DNA of 38,882 bases, from NCBI RefSeq assembly GCF_051960575.1, contig NZ_JBQCEE010000326.1, forward strand, positions 1 to 38,882, in the 5' to 3' direction. How positions within the stretch are numbered: the stretch's first letter is position 1; the number at the start of each line of letters is the position of its first letter. This stretch comes from JBQCEE01 sp051960575. GTDB taxonomy: Bacteria; Actinomycetota; Actinomycetes; Mycobacteriales; Jatrophihabitantaceae. The translations under genes were made by a program, and so were the position numbers. The notes under the pieces were generated by a model that saw only the letters and a list, made by a program, of their open reading frames with translations, was not told the DNA's origin and made no database searches. This document shows positions 25,808-33,835 of the stretch, piece by piece.

Positions 25808-26884
25808 TCAGCAGGTGGGTGGGGTGCCGCGTCCGGAGCGGAGTTCGGCGAGGTCGGTGAGCGCGTCGTGGAGGGATGACACCGCGACGATCTGCAGCCC
25901 GGACGGGACGTTGCCGCGCACGTCGCCGCAGTTGTCCTTCGGCGCCAGGAACACCGTGGCACCCTTGTCGCGGGCGGCGATCATCTTCAGCGCGATGCCG
26001 CCGATGGGCCCGACCTTGCCGGTGGGGTCGATGGTGCCGGTGCCGGCGATGAAGCGGCCGCCGGTGAGGTCCTGCTTGCCCGCCTTATCGATGATGCCGA
26101 GGGCGAACATGAGCCCGGCCGACGGGCCGCCGATGTTCGCCAGCGTGATCTTGACGGTGAACGGCGCGAGGCAGGTGACGCCGGCCAGCACGCCGAGGTA
26201 GCCGCCCTTGGCGCCGGACGGCGAGCGGCCGAGCGTGACCGTCACGGTGGCGGGCTTCCCGGCGCGTCGAACGGCGACCTGCACCCGCTCTCCCGGCTGG
26301 TGCGTGGCGAGGGCCGCGCGCAGCTGGTCGGTCGAGCCGACCTTCGTGCCGTCGACCGACACCAGCTCGTCCCCGACCTCGAGCACACCGTCGGCAGGCC
26401 CCTTCGGCACCAGCTGGAAGATGCCGAAGCCCTTCGGGTAGCCGAGCTCGCACAACGCGGCGGCGGTGGCATTGTCCTGCGACGCGGCGAAGTCGTCGGC
26501 GTTCTGCCGGTCGACCTGGTCCTGCGTCTGGCCGGGCGGGTACACCGCGGCGCGCGGCACGACGACCTCGTCGTGCAGCAGCCAGCCGGCCAGGGCCTGG
26601 AACGCGCTCACCGGACGGTTCGAGACGTTGACCGTCGTCATGTTGAGGTGCCCCGTGGTCGGCGCGGCGGCCCGACCGTCCAGGGTGATGACCGTCGCGC
26701 CCGCGTCGTCGACGCCGAGGGTGTTGTAGGTCGGGCCTGGCGACAGGATCACGTACGGCACGGACACGGTGAGCGCCACGACGAACAACACGACGAACAG
26801 CACGCCGCCGACGATGAGCGTGCGCACCCTGCGGCTCAGGGCGGCGAAGGCGGCACCGCCCGGGACGCGCTCGATCGAAGGCAC
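25808..26884 (-). CDS. Membrane-anchored PDZ-Lon (S16) protease (Rv3194c-like)
   Basis: 358 residues. One N-terminal helix (~22-44), a periplasmic-side region with PTYNTLGVDD, a PDZ domain (~155-220, GPADGVLEVGDELVSVDG), and a C-terminal Lon protease domain with the catalytic dyad Ser255 (GGPSAGLMFALG) and Lys300 (GGIALKMIAA). There is no AAA+ ATPase domain, so it acts without ATP, presumably on membrane or exported proteins. It is the equivalent of mycobacterial Rv3194c. GTG 26884 follows a TACGCT box by 7 bases, consistent with a leaderless start. Confidence 0.93.
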   Translation of the reverse strand: MPSIERVPGGAAFAALSRRVRTLIVGGVLFVVLFVVALTVSVPYVILSPGPTYNTLGVDDAGATVITLDGRAAAPTTGHLNMTTVNVSNRPVSAFQALAGWLLHDEVVVPRAAVYPPGQTQDQVDRQNADDFAASQDNATAAALCELGYPKGFGIFQLVPKGPADGVLEVGDELVSVDGTKVGSTDQLRAALATHQPGERVQVAVRRAGKPATVTVTLGRSPSGAKGGYLGVLAGVTCLAPFTVKITLANIGGPSAGLMFALGIIDKAGKQDLTGGRFIAGTGTIDPTGKVGPIGGIALKMIAARDKGATVFLAPKDNCGDVRGNVPSGLQIVAVSSLHDALTDLAELRSGRGTPPTC

Positions 26885-26891
26885 GCTGCGC

Positions 26892-26897
26892 AGCGTA
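26892..26897 (-). promoter_or_regulatory. -10 box of PDZ-Lon protease gene, likely leaderless
   Basis: TACGCT on the minus strand, 7 bases before GTG 26884. Confidence 0.5.
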
Positions 26898-26908
26898 CGG
26901 AACGATCC

Positions 26909-27106
26909 TCAGCCGTTCGGACGCGCGCGGTCGGCGGCGCTCGCCGTGGCGTGGTCGAGCACGCGCAGGTACTTCCCGTGCGCCTTGACCGAGCGCACCG
27001 TGCCGGGCGTGCGGCGGGGCCGCTCGCGGAAGCCCAGCCACCACGCCCACACGGACGCGGCCGCCGCGGCCACGACCGGCCCGGACAACCACAGCAGCCA
27101 GCTCAC
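26909..27106 (-). CDS. Small single-helix membrane protein
   Basis: 65 residues: an N-terminal membrane helix (WLLWLSGPVVAAAAASVWAWWLGF, ~3-26), then a basic cytoplasmic tail with RPRRTPGTVRSVKAHGKYLRVLDH. It sits 24 bases upstream of the PDZ-Lon gene on the same strand, between it and the divergent DUF2342 gene. GTG 27106 is placed 6 bases after a TACGGT box, the same spacing seen at PPA1309. The tail resembles no family I know. Confidence 0.65.
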   Translation of the reverse strand: MSWLLWLSGPVVAAAAASVWAWWLGFRERPRRTPGTVRSVKAHGKYLRVLDHATASAADRARPNG

Positions 27107-27112
27107 GACGCG

Positions 27113-27118
27113 ACCGTA
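27113..27118 (-). promoter_or_regulatory. -10 box of small membrane protein gene, likely leaderless
   Basis: TACGGT on the minus strand, 6 bases before GTG 27106; identical hexamer and spacing to the PPA1309 promoter. Confidence 0.55.
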
Positions 27119-27247
27119 ACCGCCGGCCGCACCGTTCGCGGGCAGCGCAACGCGGAACGCGCACCCGCGTCCGTTCGTAGTCATTACCGTGGAGGCCGGC
27201 TGACGCCGGCAGACGGCAGTGCATCCGTGTGGCACCGAGGAGTGACG

Positions 27248-28642
27248 ATGAGCTTCCCGTTCGGGTTCGGCCCGGGCTCCGGCGGCAACCCGAACGACCC
27301 GTCGAACAACAACCCCTTCGCCTTCTTCGGCCTCGGCGGCCCCGGTGGGGGCGCCGGCGGCGACATTGGTGGCATGACGCTGTTCGCGGAGCTGCAGAAG
27401 CTGCTGTCGTGGTCGGGCGGCCCGGTGAACTGGGACCTCGCCCGCCAGCTCGCCACGTCCTCGCTCGGCGACAGCAGCACCACGGTCGCCCCCGGCGAGC
27501 GGCAGGCGGTCGCCGAGGCGATCCGGCTCGCCGACCTGTGGCTGGACGAGGTCACCGACCTGCCGTCCGGCGTCCAGACCGTCGAGACCTGGACGCGGCA
27601 CGAGTGGCTGCAAAAGACGGTGCCGGTGTGGTCGTCGCTCTGCGACCCGGTCGCGACGAAGGTGGTCGCCGCGATGGCCGGCGCCGTCCCGGCCGAGCAG
27701 CTGGAGATGCTCAGCGGTGCGGGCAACCCGCTCGCCGGCATCCTGAACCAGGTCGGCGGCCTCATGTTCGGCGCGCAGATCGGGCAGGGGCTCGGCGGCC
27801 TGGCCCGCGAGGTCGTGTCCGCCACCGACGTCGGCATCCCGCTCGGGCCGGCGGGTGTCGCCGCGCTGGTGCCCGAGAACGTGCGCGGGTTCGGCGAAGG
27901 GCTCGGCCGCACCGACGACGAGATCCGGCTCTACCTCGCGCTGCGCGAGGCCGCGCACCAGCGGCTGTTCAACCACGTGCCGTGGCTGCGTCAGCGGCTG
28001 CTCGCCGCGGTCGAGGCGTACGCGAGCGGCATCAGCATCGACATGTCGGCCATCGAGTCGGCGATGGGCAACATCGACCCGACCAACCCCGAGGCGTTGC
28101 AGGAGGCACTCGGCGGCGGGCTGTTCACCCCGCAGAACTCGCCGCAGCAGGACGCCGCGCTGCGGCGGCTCGAGACGCTGCTCGCCCTCGTCGAGGGCTG
28201 GGTGGACACCGTCGTCACGGCGGCCGCCGGCGACCGCATGCCCGCGGCGGTCGCGCTGCGCGAGGCCACCCGGCGGCGCCGCGCCGAGGGCGGCCCTGCG
28301 GAGCAGACCTTCGCCACCCTCGTCGGGCTCGAACTGCGCCCGCGCCGGCTGCGCGAGGCGGCCGCGCTGTGGTGGGCGCTCACCGAGCGCCGCGGGGTCA
28401 GCGGCCGCGACGCCGTGTGGGGCCACCCCGACCTGCTGCCGACGGCCGACGACCTGGACGATCCGCTCGGCTTCGCCGAGACGCCGACCGCGCCGGACTA
28501 CCTGCCCGACGACATCGCCGCGGGCATCGACCCGACCGAGCCGCCGGCGGCCGAGGGCCCGAGCGGCTCGTCCGACGGCAGCGAGGAGACCGAGGGCACC
28601 GAGGGCAGCCGGCAGCCGGGCGGGGTTCAGCCGGCCGACTGA
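27248..28642 (+). CDS. DUF2342 / zincin-like putative metallohydrolase (Rv3195-like)
   Basis: 464 residues. A Gly/Pro/Asn-rich N-terminus (FGFGPGSGGNPNDPSNNNPF) leads into a mainly helical domain with QVGGLMFGAQIGQGLGGLAREV and LALREAAHQRLFNHVPWL near 238-255, where family members have an ExxH-type zinc site. The C-terminus is acidic and low-complexity. The family is annotated as zinc-dependent metalloprotease or hydrolase without experimental proof known to me. ATG 27248 has an AGGAG site 5 bases upstream. The gene overlaps the convergent YgjP-type gene by 16 bases at its 3' end. Confidence 0.9.
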   Translation: MSFPFGFGPGSGGNPNDPSNNNPFAFFGLGGPGGGAGGDIGGMTLFAELQKLLSWSGGPVNWDLARQLATSSLGDSSTTVAPGERQAVAEAIRLADLWLDEVTDLPSGVQTVETWTRHEWLQKTVPVWSSLCDPVATKVVAAMAGAVPAEQLEMLSGAGNPLAGILNQVGGLMFGAQIGQGLGGLAREVVSATDVGIPLGPAGVAALVPENVRGFGEGLGRTDDEIRLYLALREAAHQRLFNHVPWLRQRLLAAVEAYASGISIDMSAIESAMGNIDPTNPEALQEALGGGLFTPQNSPQQDAALRRLETLLALVEGWVDTVVTAAAGDRMPAAVALREATRRRRAEGGPAEQTFATLVGLELRPRRLREAAALWWALTERRGVSGRDAVWGHPDLLPTADDLDDPLGFAETPTAPDYLPDDIAAGIDPTEPPAAEGPSGSSDGSEETEGTEGSRQPGGVQPAD

Positions 28643-29187
28643 TCGCGCTGCGGCGCGTCCTCGACGTCGTCGGCCAGGTCGCCGTCGAGGGTGAGCTGCG
28701 CGGCGGCCGTGACGCCGTCGAGGTAGCCGCGCGCCCGCTCGGTGCGGTCGTAGCGGGCCAGCAACGCCCAGAACGCGGGCCCGTGACCGGGTTCGAGCAG
28801 GTGGGCCAGCTCGTGCAGCAGCACGTAGTCCTGCACCCACACGGGCAGTTCCTGCAGCCGCCTCGAGAGGCGGATCGTCCCCTCGGCCGGGGTGCAGGAC
28901 GCCCACCGCGTGCGCATCGGCGGCACCCACCGCACGCTCGCCGGCACGGCAGCACCGTCGAAGTAGGTCGCCGAGAGCCGCCGGGCACGCTCGGCCAGCT
29001 GCTGGTCGCCCGCCGGTCGCGGCCGCGCACCGCCCTCGACCCGCCGCACCATCCGCGCGACCCAGTCGCGCTCCTGCGCCCGGGTGAACGAGGCCGGGAT
29101 GAGCACGATGATCCGGTCGCCGTCGCGGGAGGCCGAGACCGTGCGCCGGCGCCGAGGGCTGCGGCGTACCTCGACCTGCTGCGTCAT
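28627..29187 (-). CDS. YgjP-type (DUF45, M48-like) metallopeptidase
   Basis: 186 residues. The zinc motif HELAH is at residues 125-129 with the third ligand His135 in LEPGHGPAFW, which is the classic YgjP arrangement. MRTRWASCTPAEGTIRLS near 91-108 is the conserved R-WGSC-like strand. N-terminal basic region VEVRRSPRRRRTVSASRD. The family acts as a cytoplasmic metallopeptidase of unknown substrate. The ATG at 29187 has a GGGGGAG site 3 bases upstream. It belongs to the conserved block and ends inside the DUF2342 stop region. Confidence 0.9.
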   Translation of the reverse strand: MTQQVEVRRSPRRRRTVSASRDGDRIIVLIPASFTRAQERDWVARMVRRVEGGARPRPAGDQQLAERARRLSATYFDGAAVPASVRWVPPMRTRWASCTPAEGTIRLSRRLQELPVWVQDYVLLHELAHLLEPGHGPAFWALLARYDRTERARGYLDGVTAAAQLTLDGDLADDVEDAPQRDQSAG

Positions 29188-29263
29188 GCACTCCCCCGGC
29201 GCCCCACCGTCCTGCGCGGTGACCGCCGATCACCGTAATCATCCGGTCGGGCCGCGCGCGAGG

Positions 29264-29448
29264 TTCTCCACAGGGCGCCGGGTTGTCCACCGCCGCACAC
29301 CCTCCGTCCACAGCGCCGTCCACAGGTGTGGACATTCACTTGACGGTGACGATCCGGCAACGAAACGCCCACGAATCGGGGGGCGGGAGGCGTCGGCAGG
29401 GGGTCGACCACCGGTCACCGGGCACGACCGGCCGGCGGCTGTGGACAA
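29264..29448. promoter_or_regulatory. Cluster of six DnaA-box-like nonamers
   Basis: Positions and forms: TTCTCCACA 29264-29272; TTGTCCACC 29283-29291; CCGTCCACA 29304-29312; CCGTCCACA 29316-29324; on the minus strand ATGTCCACA 29335-29327 and TTGTCCACA 29448-29440. The actinobacterial DnaA-box consensus is (T/C)(T/C)(G/A/C)TCCACA, so four match fully and two differ by one base. The fourth and fifth form a near-perfect palindrome (29318-29333). The cluster fills most of the 301-base gap between the divergent YgjP and ThiF-like genes. No dnaA, dnaN or rpmH is near. Confidence 0.6.
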
Positions 29449-29488
29449 GCGCGGACGATCTCGCCCCCGTGTGTCACCGTCCCTGGCC

Positions 29489-30535
29489 ATGCCCTCTCCT
29501 GACCCGGCGGCGCGCTTCGAGCTCGCGCCGGCCACCCGGATGCTCTGGCGCGACGCCGAGACCGTGCAGTTCGAGTGCGGCGACCTCAGCGTGGTCGTCG
29601 ACGGCCTCACCACCCGCACCGCCCGCAGCCTCACGAACCCCACCGCCGACCCGCCCGACCCGCAGTGCACCGCGGCCCTGCACCGGCTCGCCGAACTCGG
29701 CCTGCTCTGGCGGCGCGACGACCGCGCCCTGCAGCCCGTCGCGGCCGACGGCGGGCCGGCGCCCGGCCGTCGCGCCGTCGCCCATCCGACCCTCGCTGGC
29801 GAACTCACCGCGCTGTCGACGCGGTCGGGGCACGCCGCCGGCGACACGCTGCGTGCCCGCGGCGACGCCCTGGTGAGCGTGCACGGCACCGGACGCGTCG
29901 GCCCGGCCATCGGCGCGGTGCTCGGCGCCAGCGGTGTCGGCCGGGTCGAGTTCACGACCGACACCGACGTGAAGACCTGGTCGACGCTGCCGGGCGGGGT
30001 GCTGCCGGACGACGCCGGTCAGCGCCTGGCCGCCGCAGCGCGGGCGGCGGTGCGGCGGGCCACGCCGAGCGCGCCCGGCTCGCGCACCGGCCGGCGGCGC
30101 CCGGCGTCGGACGGGCCGCCCGATCTCGCCGTCCTCGCCCTCGACACGCCGGTCGACGACGACCGGCGCGACGCGCTGCAAGCCTTCGCGACCCCGCACC
30201 TGCTCGTCGCGCTGGCGCCGACCGGGGCGGTCGTCGGGCCGCTCGTGCTGCCCGGGCTCACCGCCTGCCTGCGCTGCCTCGACCACCACCGTCGCGACCG
30301 CGACGAGGCCTGGCCCCGGCTCGCCGTCCAACTCGGCATCGCGCGGCGCCACGGGCCGTCGTCCGAGGTGGCGGTGGCGACGATGGCCGCCGGGCTCGCC
30401 GCCGCGCAGGTGCTGACCTATCTCGACGGCGGCCAGCCGGCGACGCTCGAGGGCACCCTCGAGCTGCACCCGCCCGACTGGCGCATCCGGCGACGCAGCT
30501 GGCCGGTGCACCCGACCTGCGGCTGCGTGCGATGA
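29489..30535 (+). CDS. ThiF/E1-like protein related to TOMM cyclodehydratase C domain
   Basis: 348 residues. An N-terminal winged-helix-like region (~1-85; FECGDLSVVVDGLTTRTARS) resembles the precursor-binding part of TOMM proteins. A reduced Rossmann-like E1 region carries a VSVHGTGRVG loop, and VLPGLTACLRCLDHHRRDRD near 246-265 supplies a CxxC pair that is completed by CGC at the C-terminus, giving a four-Cys zinc site. This is the TOMM precursor-binding/cyclodehydratase pattern, but no YcaO partner or precursor peptide is in the window. ATG 29489 lies 8 bases after CACCGT, and GTG 29471 is an alternative start. It occupies the place of a conserved gene between the metallopeptidases and the ABC1 kinase. 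Confidence 0.75.
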   Translation: MPSPDPAARFELAPATRMLWRDAETVQFECGDLSVVVDGLTTRTARSLTNPTADPPDPQCTAALHRLAELGLLWRRDDRALQPVAADGGPAPGRRAVAHPTLAGELTALSTRSGHAAGDTLRARGDALVSVHGTGRVGPAIGAVLGASGVGRVEFTTDTDVKTWSTLPGGVLPDDAGQRLAAAARAAVRRATPSAPGSRTGRRRPASDGPPDLAVLALDTPVDDDRRDALQAFATPHLLVALAPTGAVVGPLVLPGLTACLRCLDHHRRDRDEAWPRLAVQLGIARRHGPSSEVAVATMAAGLAAAQVLTYLDGGQPATLEGTLELHPPDWRIRRRSWPVHPTCGCVR

Positions 30536-30601
30536 CCGGACGCCGGCCGGCCAAAGCTCGGCGCACGCCACGTTCGAGCGGTGTCGGCGCCGTACGGCAG
30601 G

Positions 30602-30607
30602 CAGAAT
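30602..30607 (+). promoter_or_regulatory. -10 box of ABC1 kinase gene, likely leaderless
   Basis: CAGAAT ends 6 bases before GTG 30614. Confidence 0.5.
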
Positions 30608-30613
30608 GGCGAG

Positions 30614-31999
30614 GTGTCCGACATCCCCCAGCGCCGCGGCCGTCGCACGGCCAAACTCGCGTCCCTGCCGCTCGGTGTCGCCGGCCGGGCGACGGTGGGG
30701 CTGGGCAAGCGGATGACCGGGCGGTCGGCCGAAGAGGTGCAGGCCGACCTGCAGGCGCGCACGGCCGAGCAGCTGTTCAGCGTGCTCGGCGAGCTCAAGG
30801 GCGGGGCCATGAAGCTCGGCCAGGCGCTGTCGGTCTTCGAGGCGGCCATCCCCGAGGAGATGGCCGCCCCGTACCGCGAAGCGCTGACCAAGCTGCAGGA
30901 GGCGGCGCCGCCCATGCCCGCCGCCGACGTGCACAAGGTGCTCGACCAGCAGTTCGGACGCACCTGGCGCGAGCGCTTCCGCGACTTCGACGACCGTCCC
31001 GCCGCGGCGGCGAGCATCGGCCAGGTGCACCGGGCCGTGTGGGGCGACGGCCGCGAGGTGGCCGTCAAGTTGCAGTACCCGGGCGCCGGCCCCGCGCTGC
31101 TCGCCGACATCACCCAGCTCACCCGCTTCGCCCGCGTCTTCGCCCGCATCTCGCCCGGCCTCGACGTCAAGCCGCTGCTCGCCGAGATGCGCGAGCGGGT
31201 GCTCGAGGAGCTCGACTACGGCCTCGAGGCGCAGGCCCAGCGCGACTTCGCGGCCGCCTACGCCGACGACGACCACATCGTCATCCCGCGGGTGGTCGCG
31301 AGCGCGCCAAAGGTCATGGTCAGCGAGTGGCTCGAGGGCACGCCGCTGTCGCGCATCATCGCGACGGGCGACCAGGCCGCCCGCAACCGCGCCGGCACGT
31401 TGCTGTCGCTGCTGCAGCTCTCGGCGCCGACCCGGGCGCGGCTGCTGCACGCCGACCCGCACCCGGGCAACTTCCGCATCCTGGCCGACGGCCGGCTCGG
31501 TGTCGTGGACTTCGGCGCCGTCGCCCGGCTGCCGAACGGCGCGCCGGAGGGCCTCGGCCGGATGAGCCGGCTCGCGGTCGACGGCGACAGCGCCGGGCTG
31601 CTGGCGATCATGCGCGAGCTCGGCTTCGTGCGCCCGGGCGTGCGCCTGACGGCGGACGAGGTGCTCGACTACCTCGGCCCGACCCTCGACCCGGTGCGGA
31701 CGCCGGAGTTCACGTTCTCGCGCGAATGGCTGCGCAGGCAGGCCAACCGCCTCGGCGACCCGCGTCGCGAGGAGGCCCGGATCGGGCGGCTGTTCAACCT
31801 GCCGCCGGAGTACTTCCTCATCCACCGCGTCGCGCTGGGTTCGATCGGGGTGCTCTGCCAGCTCGGGGCGACCGCACCGTACGGTCGGTTGGCGGAACGG
31901 TGGCAGCCCGGCTTCGCCGGCGACTCGCCCCGGTTCGACCCGTCCGACCCGCTGGCCGAGCTCGACCACCGGCCGCCCGACCCGGAGGTGCCCGCGTGA
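30614..31999 (+). CDS. ABC1/UbiB-type atypical kinase (Rv3197-like)
   Basis: 461 residues. Diagnostic motifs of the ABC1 (ADCK/UbiB) family are visible: K-x-G-Q in MKLGQALS (K67-Q70), the Ala-rich loop AAASIGQVHRA, VAVKLQYPG with the ATP-binding Lys, HADPHPGNF as catalytic loop and VVDFG as the metal-binding motif. Actinobacterial members flank whiB7, and the mycobacterial homologue Rv3197 has been discussed as a possible resistance-related ATP-binding protein. Its substrate is unknown. The stop overlaps the dehydrogenase start as GTGA, so the two are translationally coupled. Start set by the leaderless -10 spacing. Confidence 0.93.
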   Translation: MSDIPQRRGRRTAKLASLPLGVAGRATVGLGKRMTGRSAEEVQADLQARTAEQLFSVLGELKGGAMKLGQALSVFEAAIPEEMAAPYREALTKLQEAAPPMPAADVHKVLDQQFGRTWRERFRDFDDRPAAAASIGQVHRAVWGDGREVAVKLQYPGAGPALLADITQLTRFARVFARISPGLDVKPLLAEMRERVLEELDYGLEAQAQRDFAAAYADDDHIVIPRVVASAPKVMVSEWLEGTPLSRIIATGDQAARNRAGTLLSLLQLSAPTRARLLHADPHPGNFRILADGRLGVVDFGAVARLPNGAPEGLGRMSRLAVDGDSAGLLAIMRELGFVRPGVRLTADEVLDYLGPTLDPVRTPEFTFSREWLRRQANRLGDPRREEARIGRLFNLPPEYFLIHRVALGSIGVLCQLGATAPYGRLAERWQPGFAGDSPRFDPSDPLAELDHRPPDPEVPA

Positions 32000-33270
32000 C
32001 CGCACCCGAGAGCGTCTTCACCTACGGCGCACCGCAGCTGAAGTTCGGCGACGGCGCCTCGGACGAGATCGGCTACGACCTCGCGCAGCTCGGCGCCCGG
32101 CGCGCGCTCGTGGTCACCGACCCGGGCGTCGCGGCCACCGGGCTGCCGGCCCGGGTCGCCGAGCAGATGCAGCGGTACGGGGTCGAGGCCGGCGTCTTCG
32201 ACGGCGTGCATGTCGAGCCGACCGACGCGAGCATGCAGGCGGCGATCGACTGGGCCCGCGCGAACGGGCCGTGGGACGCGTTCGTCGCGGTCGGCGGTGG
32301 GTCGAGCATCGACACCGCGAAGGCCGTGAACCTGCTGCTCACCAACCCGGGCGAGCTGCTCGACTACGTGAACGCGCCGGTCGGTGGCGGCCAGGCGCCG
32401 GTCAACCCGCTGCACCCCCTCGTCGCCGTGCCGACCACGACGGGCACGGGGTCGGAGAGCACGACGATCTGCGTGCTCGACGTGCTGGCCCAGCGGGTGA
32501 AGAGCGGGATCAGCCACGCCCGCCTGCGTCCGACCCTCGCGGTCGTCGACCCGCTGCTCACCCTCTCCCAGCCCGCCGGCGTCACGGCCGCGGCCGGGAT
32601 GGACATCCTCTGCCACGCGCTCGAGAGCTACACCGCCCGCGACTACACCGCCGTCGCGCGCAAGCAGCCCGAGCAGCGGGTGCCGTACTGCGGCGCCAAC
32701 CCGGTCAGCGACATGTGGTCGGAGAAGGCGATGTCGCTGCTCGCGAGCGCCTTCCGCCGGGCGGTGCAGCACGGCGACGACCTGGACGCTCGCCGGGACA
32801 TGGCGTTGGCCGCCACCTTCGCCGGGCTGGGCTTCGGGAACGCCGGCGTGCACATCCCGCACGCGAACGCGTACCCGATCGCGGGCCAGGTGCGCGACTT
32901 CCACCCGAACGGCTATCCCGACGACGAGGCGATGGTGCCGCACGGCATGGCGGTGTCGCTGACCGCGCCCGAGGCGTTCCGCTTCACCTTCGAGGCGCGG
33001 CCCGACCGGCACGTGCGCGCGGCGCAGCTGCTCGACCCGGGCGCCGAGCAGCCGAACGACGCGTCGGCGTTCCTGCCGGACGTGCTCACGCGGCTCATGC
33101 GCGACATCGACATCCCCGCGGGCGTCGGCGCGGTCGGCTTCGGCGACGCCGACGTCGACGACCTGGTCGACGGCGCGCTCAAGCAGCAACGGCTGCTCGC
33201 CACGGCGCCGCGGCCGGTCGACGCCGATGCCCTGGCCGGCATCTTCCGGCGCAGCATGCAGCTCTGGTGA
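31996..33270 (+). CDS. Iron-containing alcohol dehydrogenase, hydroxyacid-oxoacid transhydrogenase-like
   Basis: 424 residues, group III (iron-containing) alcohol dehydrogenase. NAD(P)-binding GGGSSIDTAKAVNLL near 98-112 and the TTTGTGSEST motif near 148, then metal-site segments GMDILCHALESYTARDY, GVHIPHANAYPI and MVPHGMAV. The YCGANPVSDMWSEKA segment is typical of the hydroxyacid-oxoacid transhydrogenase (ADHFE1) subgroup, which exchanges 4-hydroxybutyrate with 2-oxoglutarate. Activity is inferred from family. It starts in a GTGA overlap with the ABC1 kinase, which is unusual compared with the mycobacterial order, where I recall whiB7 following the kinase directly. Confidence 0.9.
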   Translation: MTAPESVFTYGAPQLKFGDGASDEIGYDLAQLGARRALVVTDPGVAATGLPARVAEQMQRYGVEAGVFDGVHVEPTDASMQAAIDWARANGPWDAFVAVGGGSSIDTAKAVNLLLTNPGELLDYVNAPVGGGQAPVNPLHPLVAVPTTTGTGSESTTICVLDVLAQRVKSGISHARLRPTLAVVDPLLTLSQPAGVTAAAGMDILCHALESYTARDYTAVARKQPEQRVPYCGANPVSDMWSEKAMSLLASAFRRAVQHGDDLDARRDMALAATFAGLGFGNAGVHIPHANAYPIAGQVRDFHPNGYPDDEAMVPHGMAVSLTAPEAFRFTFEARPDRHVRAAQLLDPGAEQPNDASAFLPDVLTRLMRDIDIPAGVGAVGFGDADVDDLVDGALKQQRLLATAPRPVDADALAGIFRRSMQLW

Positions 33271-33304
33271 AGCCGAGGTGAACCGGAAACGGTGATCGGC
33301 GTGG

Positions 33305-33310
33305 CACAGT
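33305..33310 (+). promoter_or_regulatory. -10 box of zinc-ribbon gene, likely leaderless
   Basis: CACAGT ends 7 bases before GTG 33318. Confidence 0.45.
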
Positions 33311-33317
33311 GGGCACC

Positions 33318-33512
33318 GTGGACGACAGTGCGGTCTTCTGCTCCCTATGCGGACGTGTGGCGGTTGCCGAGCTCGACGGTGACCCACCCCTGACGTGGTG
33401 CGCCGACATGGTCGAGACGCTGGACGGCCCGCGCACCCGCTGGGTGTGCACGGAGTGCACGCGCACCTTCGTCCGGTCGATCGAGGCCAAGCTCGACCAG
33501 CAGTGGTGGTGA
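33318..33512 (+). CDS. Small zinc-ribbon-like protein
   Basis: 64 residues with two CxxC pairs and one further Cys: CSLC at residues 8-11, C29, and CTEC near 44-47. This suggests a single zinc ribbon; the W-V-C-T-E-C-T-R-T-F end resembles RNA-polymerase-type ribbons. The product is basic near the C-terminus (SIEAKLDQQWW). I do not recognise a named family. It lies 47 bases after the dehydrogenase on the same strand and is convergent with the small gene downstream of whiB7. GTG 33318 follows the CACAGT box; GTG 33309 is an alternative start. Confidence 0.7.
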   Translation: MDDSAVFCSLCGRVAVAELDGDPPLTWCADMVETLDGPRTRWVCTECTRTFVRSIEAKLDQQWW

Positions 33513-33578
33513 GCTGACCGCCGCGGACGACAGCGGCCGCCGGATCGCGAGGATCCGACGGCCGCCGTGGCGGTCAGC
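33513..33578. terminator. Bidirectional terminator, nested hairpin
   Basis: Outer arms GCTGACCGCC (33513-33522) and GGCGGTCAGC (33569-33578) are perfect, and inner GC-rich arms (CGGCCG and GGATC on both sides) extend the structure. It separates the convergent stops at 33512 and 33585. Confidence 0.8.
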
Positions 33579-33584
33579 CGCTGG

Positions 33585-33797
33585 TCAGGCCCAGCTCAGC
33601 GCACGGTCGCGCGACGGCGCGTCCGTGGCCAGCGACTCGGCCTGCCTGCGGTGACGCTGTTCGGCCCGGTGGAAGCGCGAGACGCGCTTCTCCCAGCGCT
33701 GTGCGGCGCTGAGGCTCCGGACCATGCGCGCGTGCTGCGCGCCGGCCACCTGCTCGTGCATTCGTTCCCGCACGAGGGCTTCGACGAGGGTGTACAT
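33585..33797 (-). CDS. Small helical protein gene downstream of whiB7
   Basis: 70 residues, mostly helical and rich in Arg, Glu, Gln and Ala: MYTLVEALVRERMHEQVAGA, then HARMVRSLSAAQRWEKRVSR. No membrane segment or cysteine. ATG 33797 has an AGGAG site 8 bases upstream. It begins 38 bases after the whiB7 stop on the same strand and ends in a terminator, so it is probably co-transcribed with whiB7 and could belong to the same antibiotic response. It is unrecognised as a named family. Confidence 0.7.
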   Translation of the reverse strand: MYTLVEALVRERMHEQVAGAQHARMVRSLSAAQRWEKRVSRFHRAEQRHRRQAESLATDAPSRDRALSWA

Positions 33798-33835
33798 GGT
33801 GAGTGCTCCTGAGGTCTGGTGAGGACGGGCGGCGC

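Noticed and set aside
29188..29488. Chromosomal replication origin at the DnaA-box cluster
   Set aside because: No dnaA, dnaN, rpmH, gyrB or parAB genes and no AT-rich unwinding region are present; only the box cluster is supported.
29489..30535. A TOMM/thiopeptide biosynthetic gene cluster
   Set aside because: No YcaO, dehydrogenase, precursor peptide or exporter is linked; the gene stands in a conserved housekeeping block.
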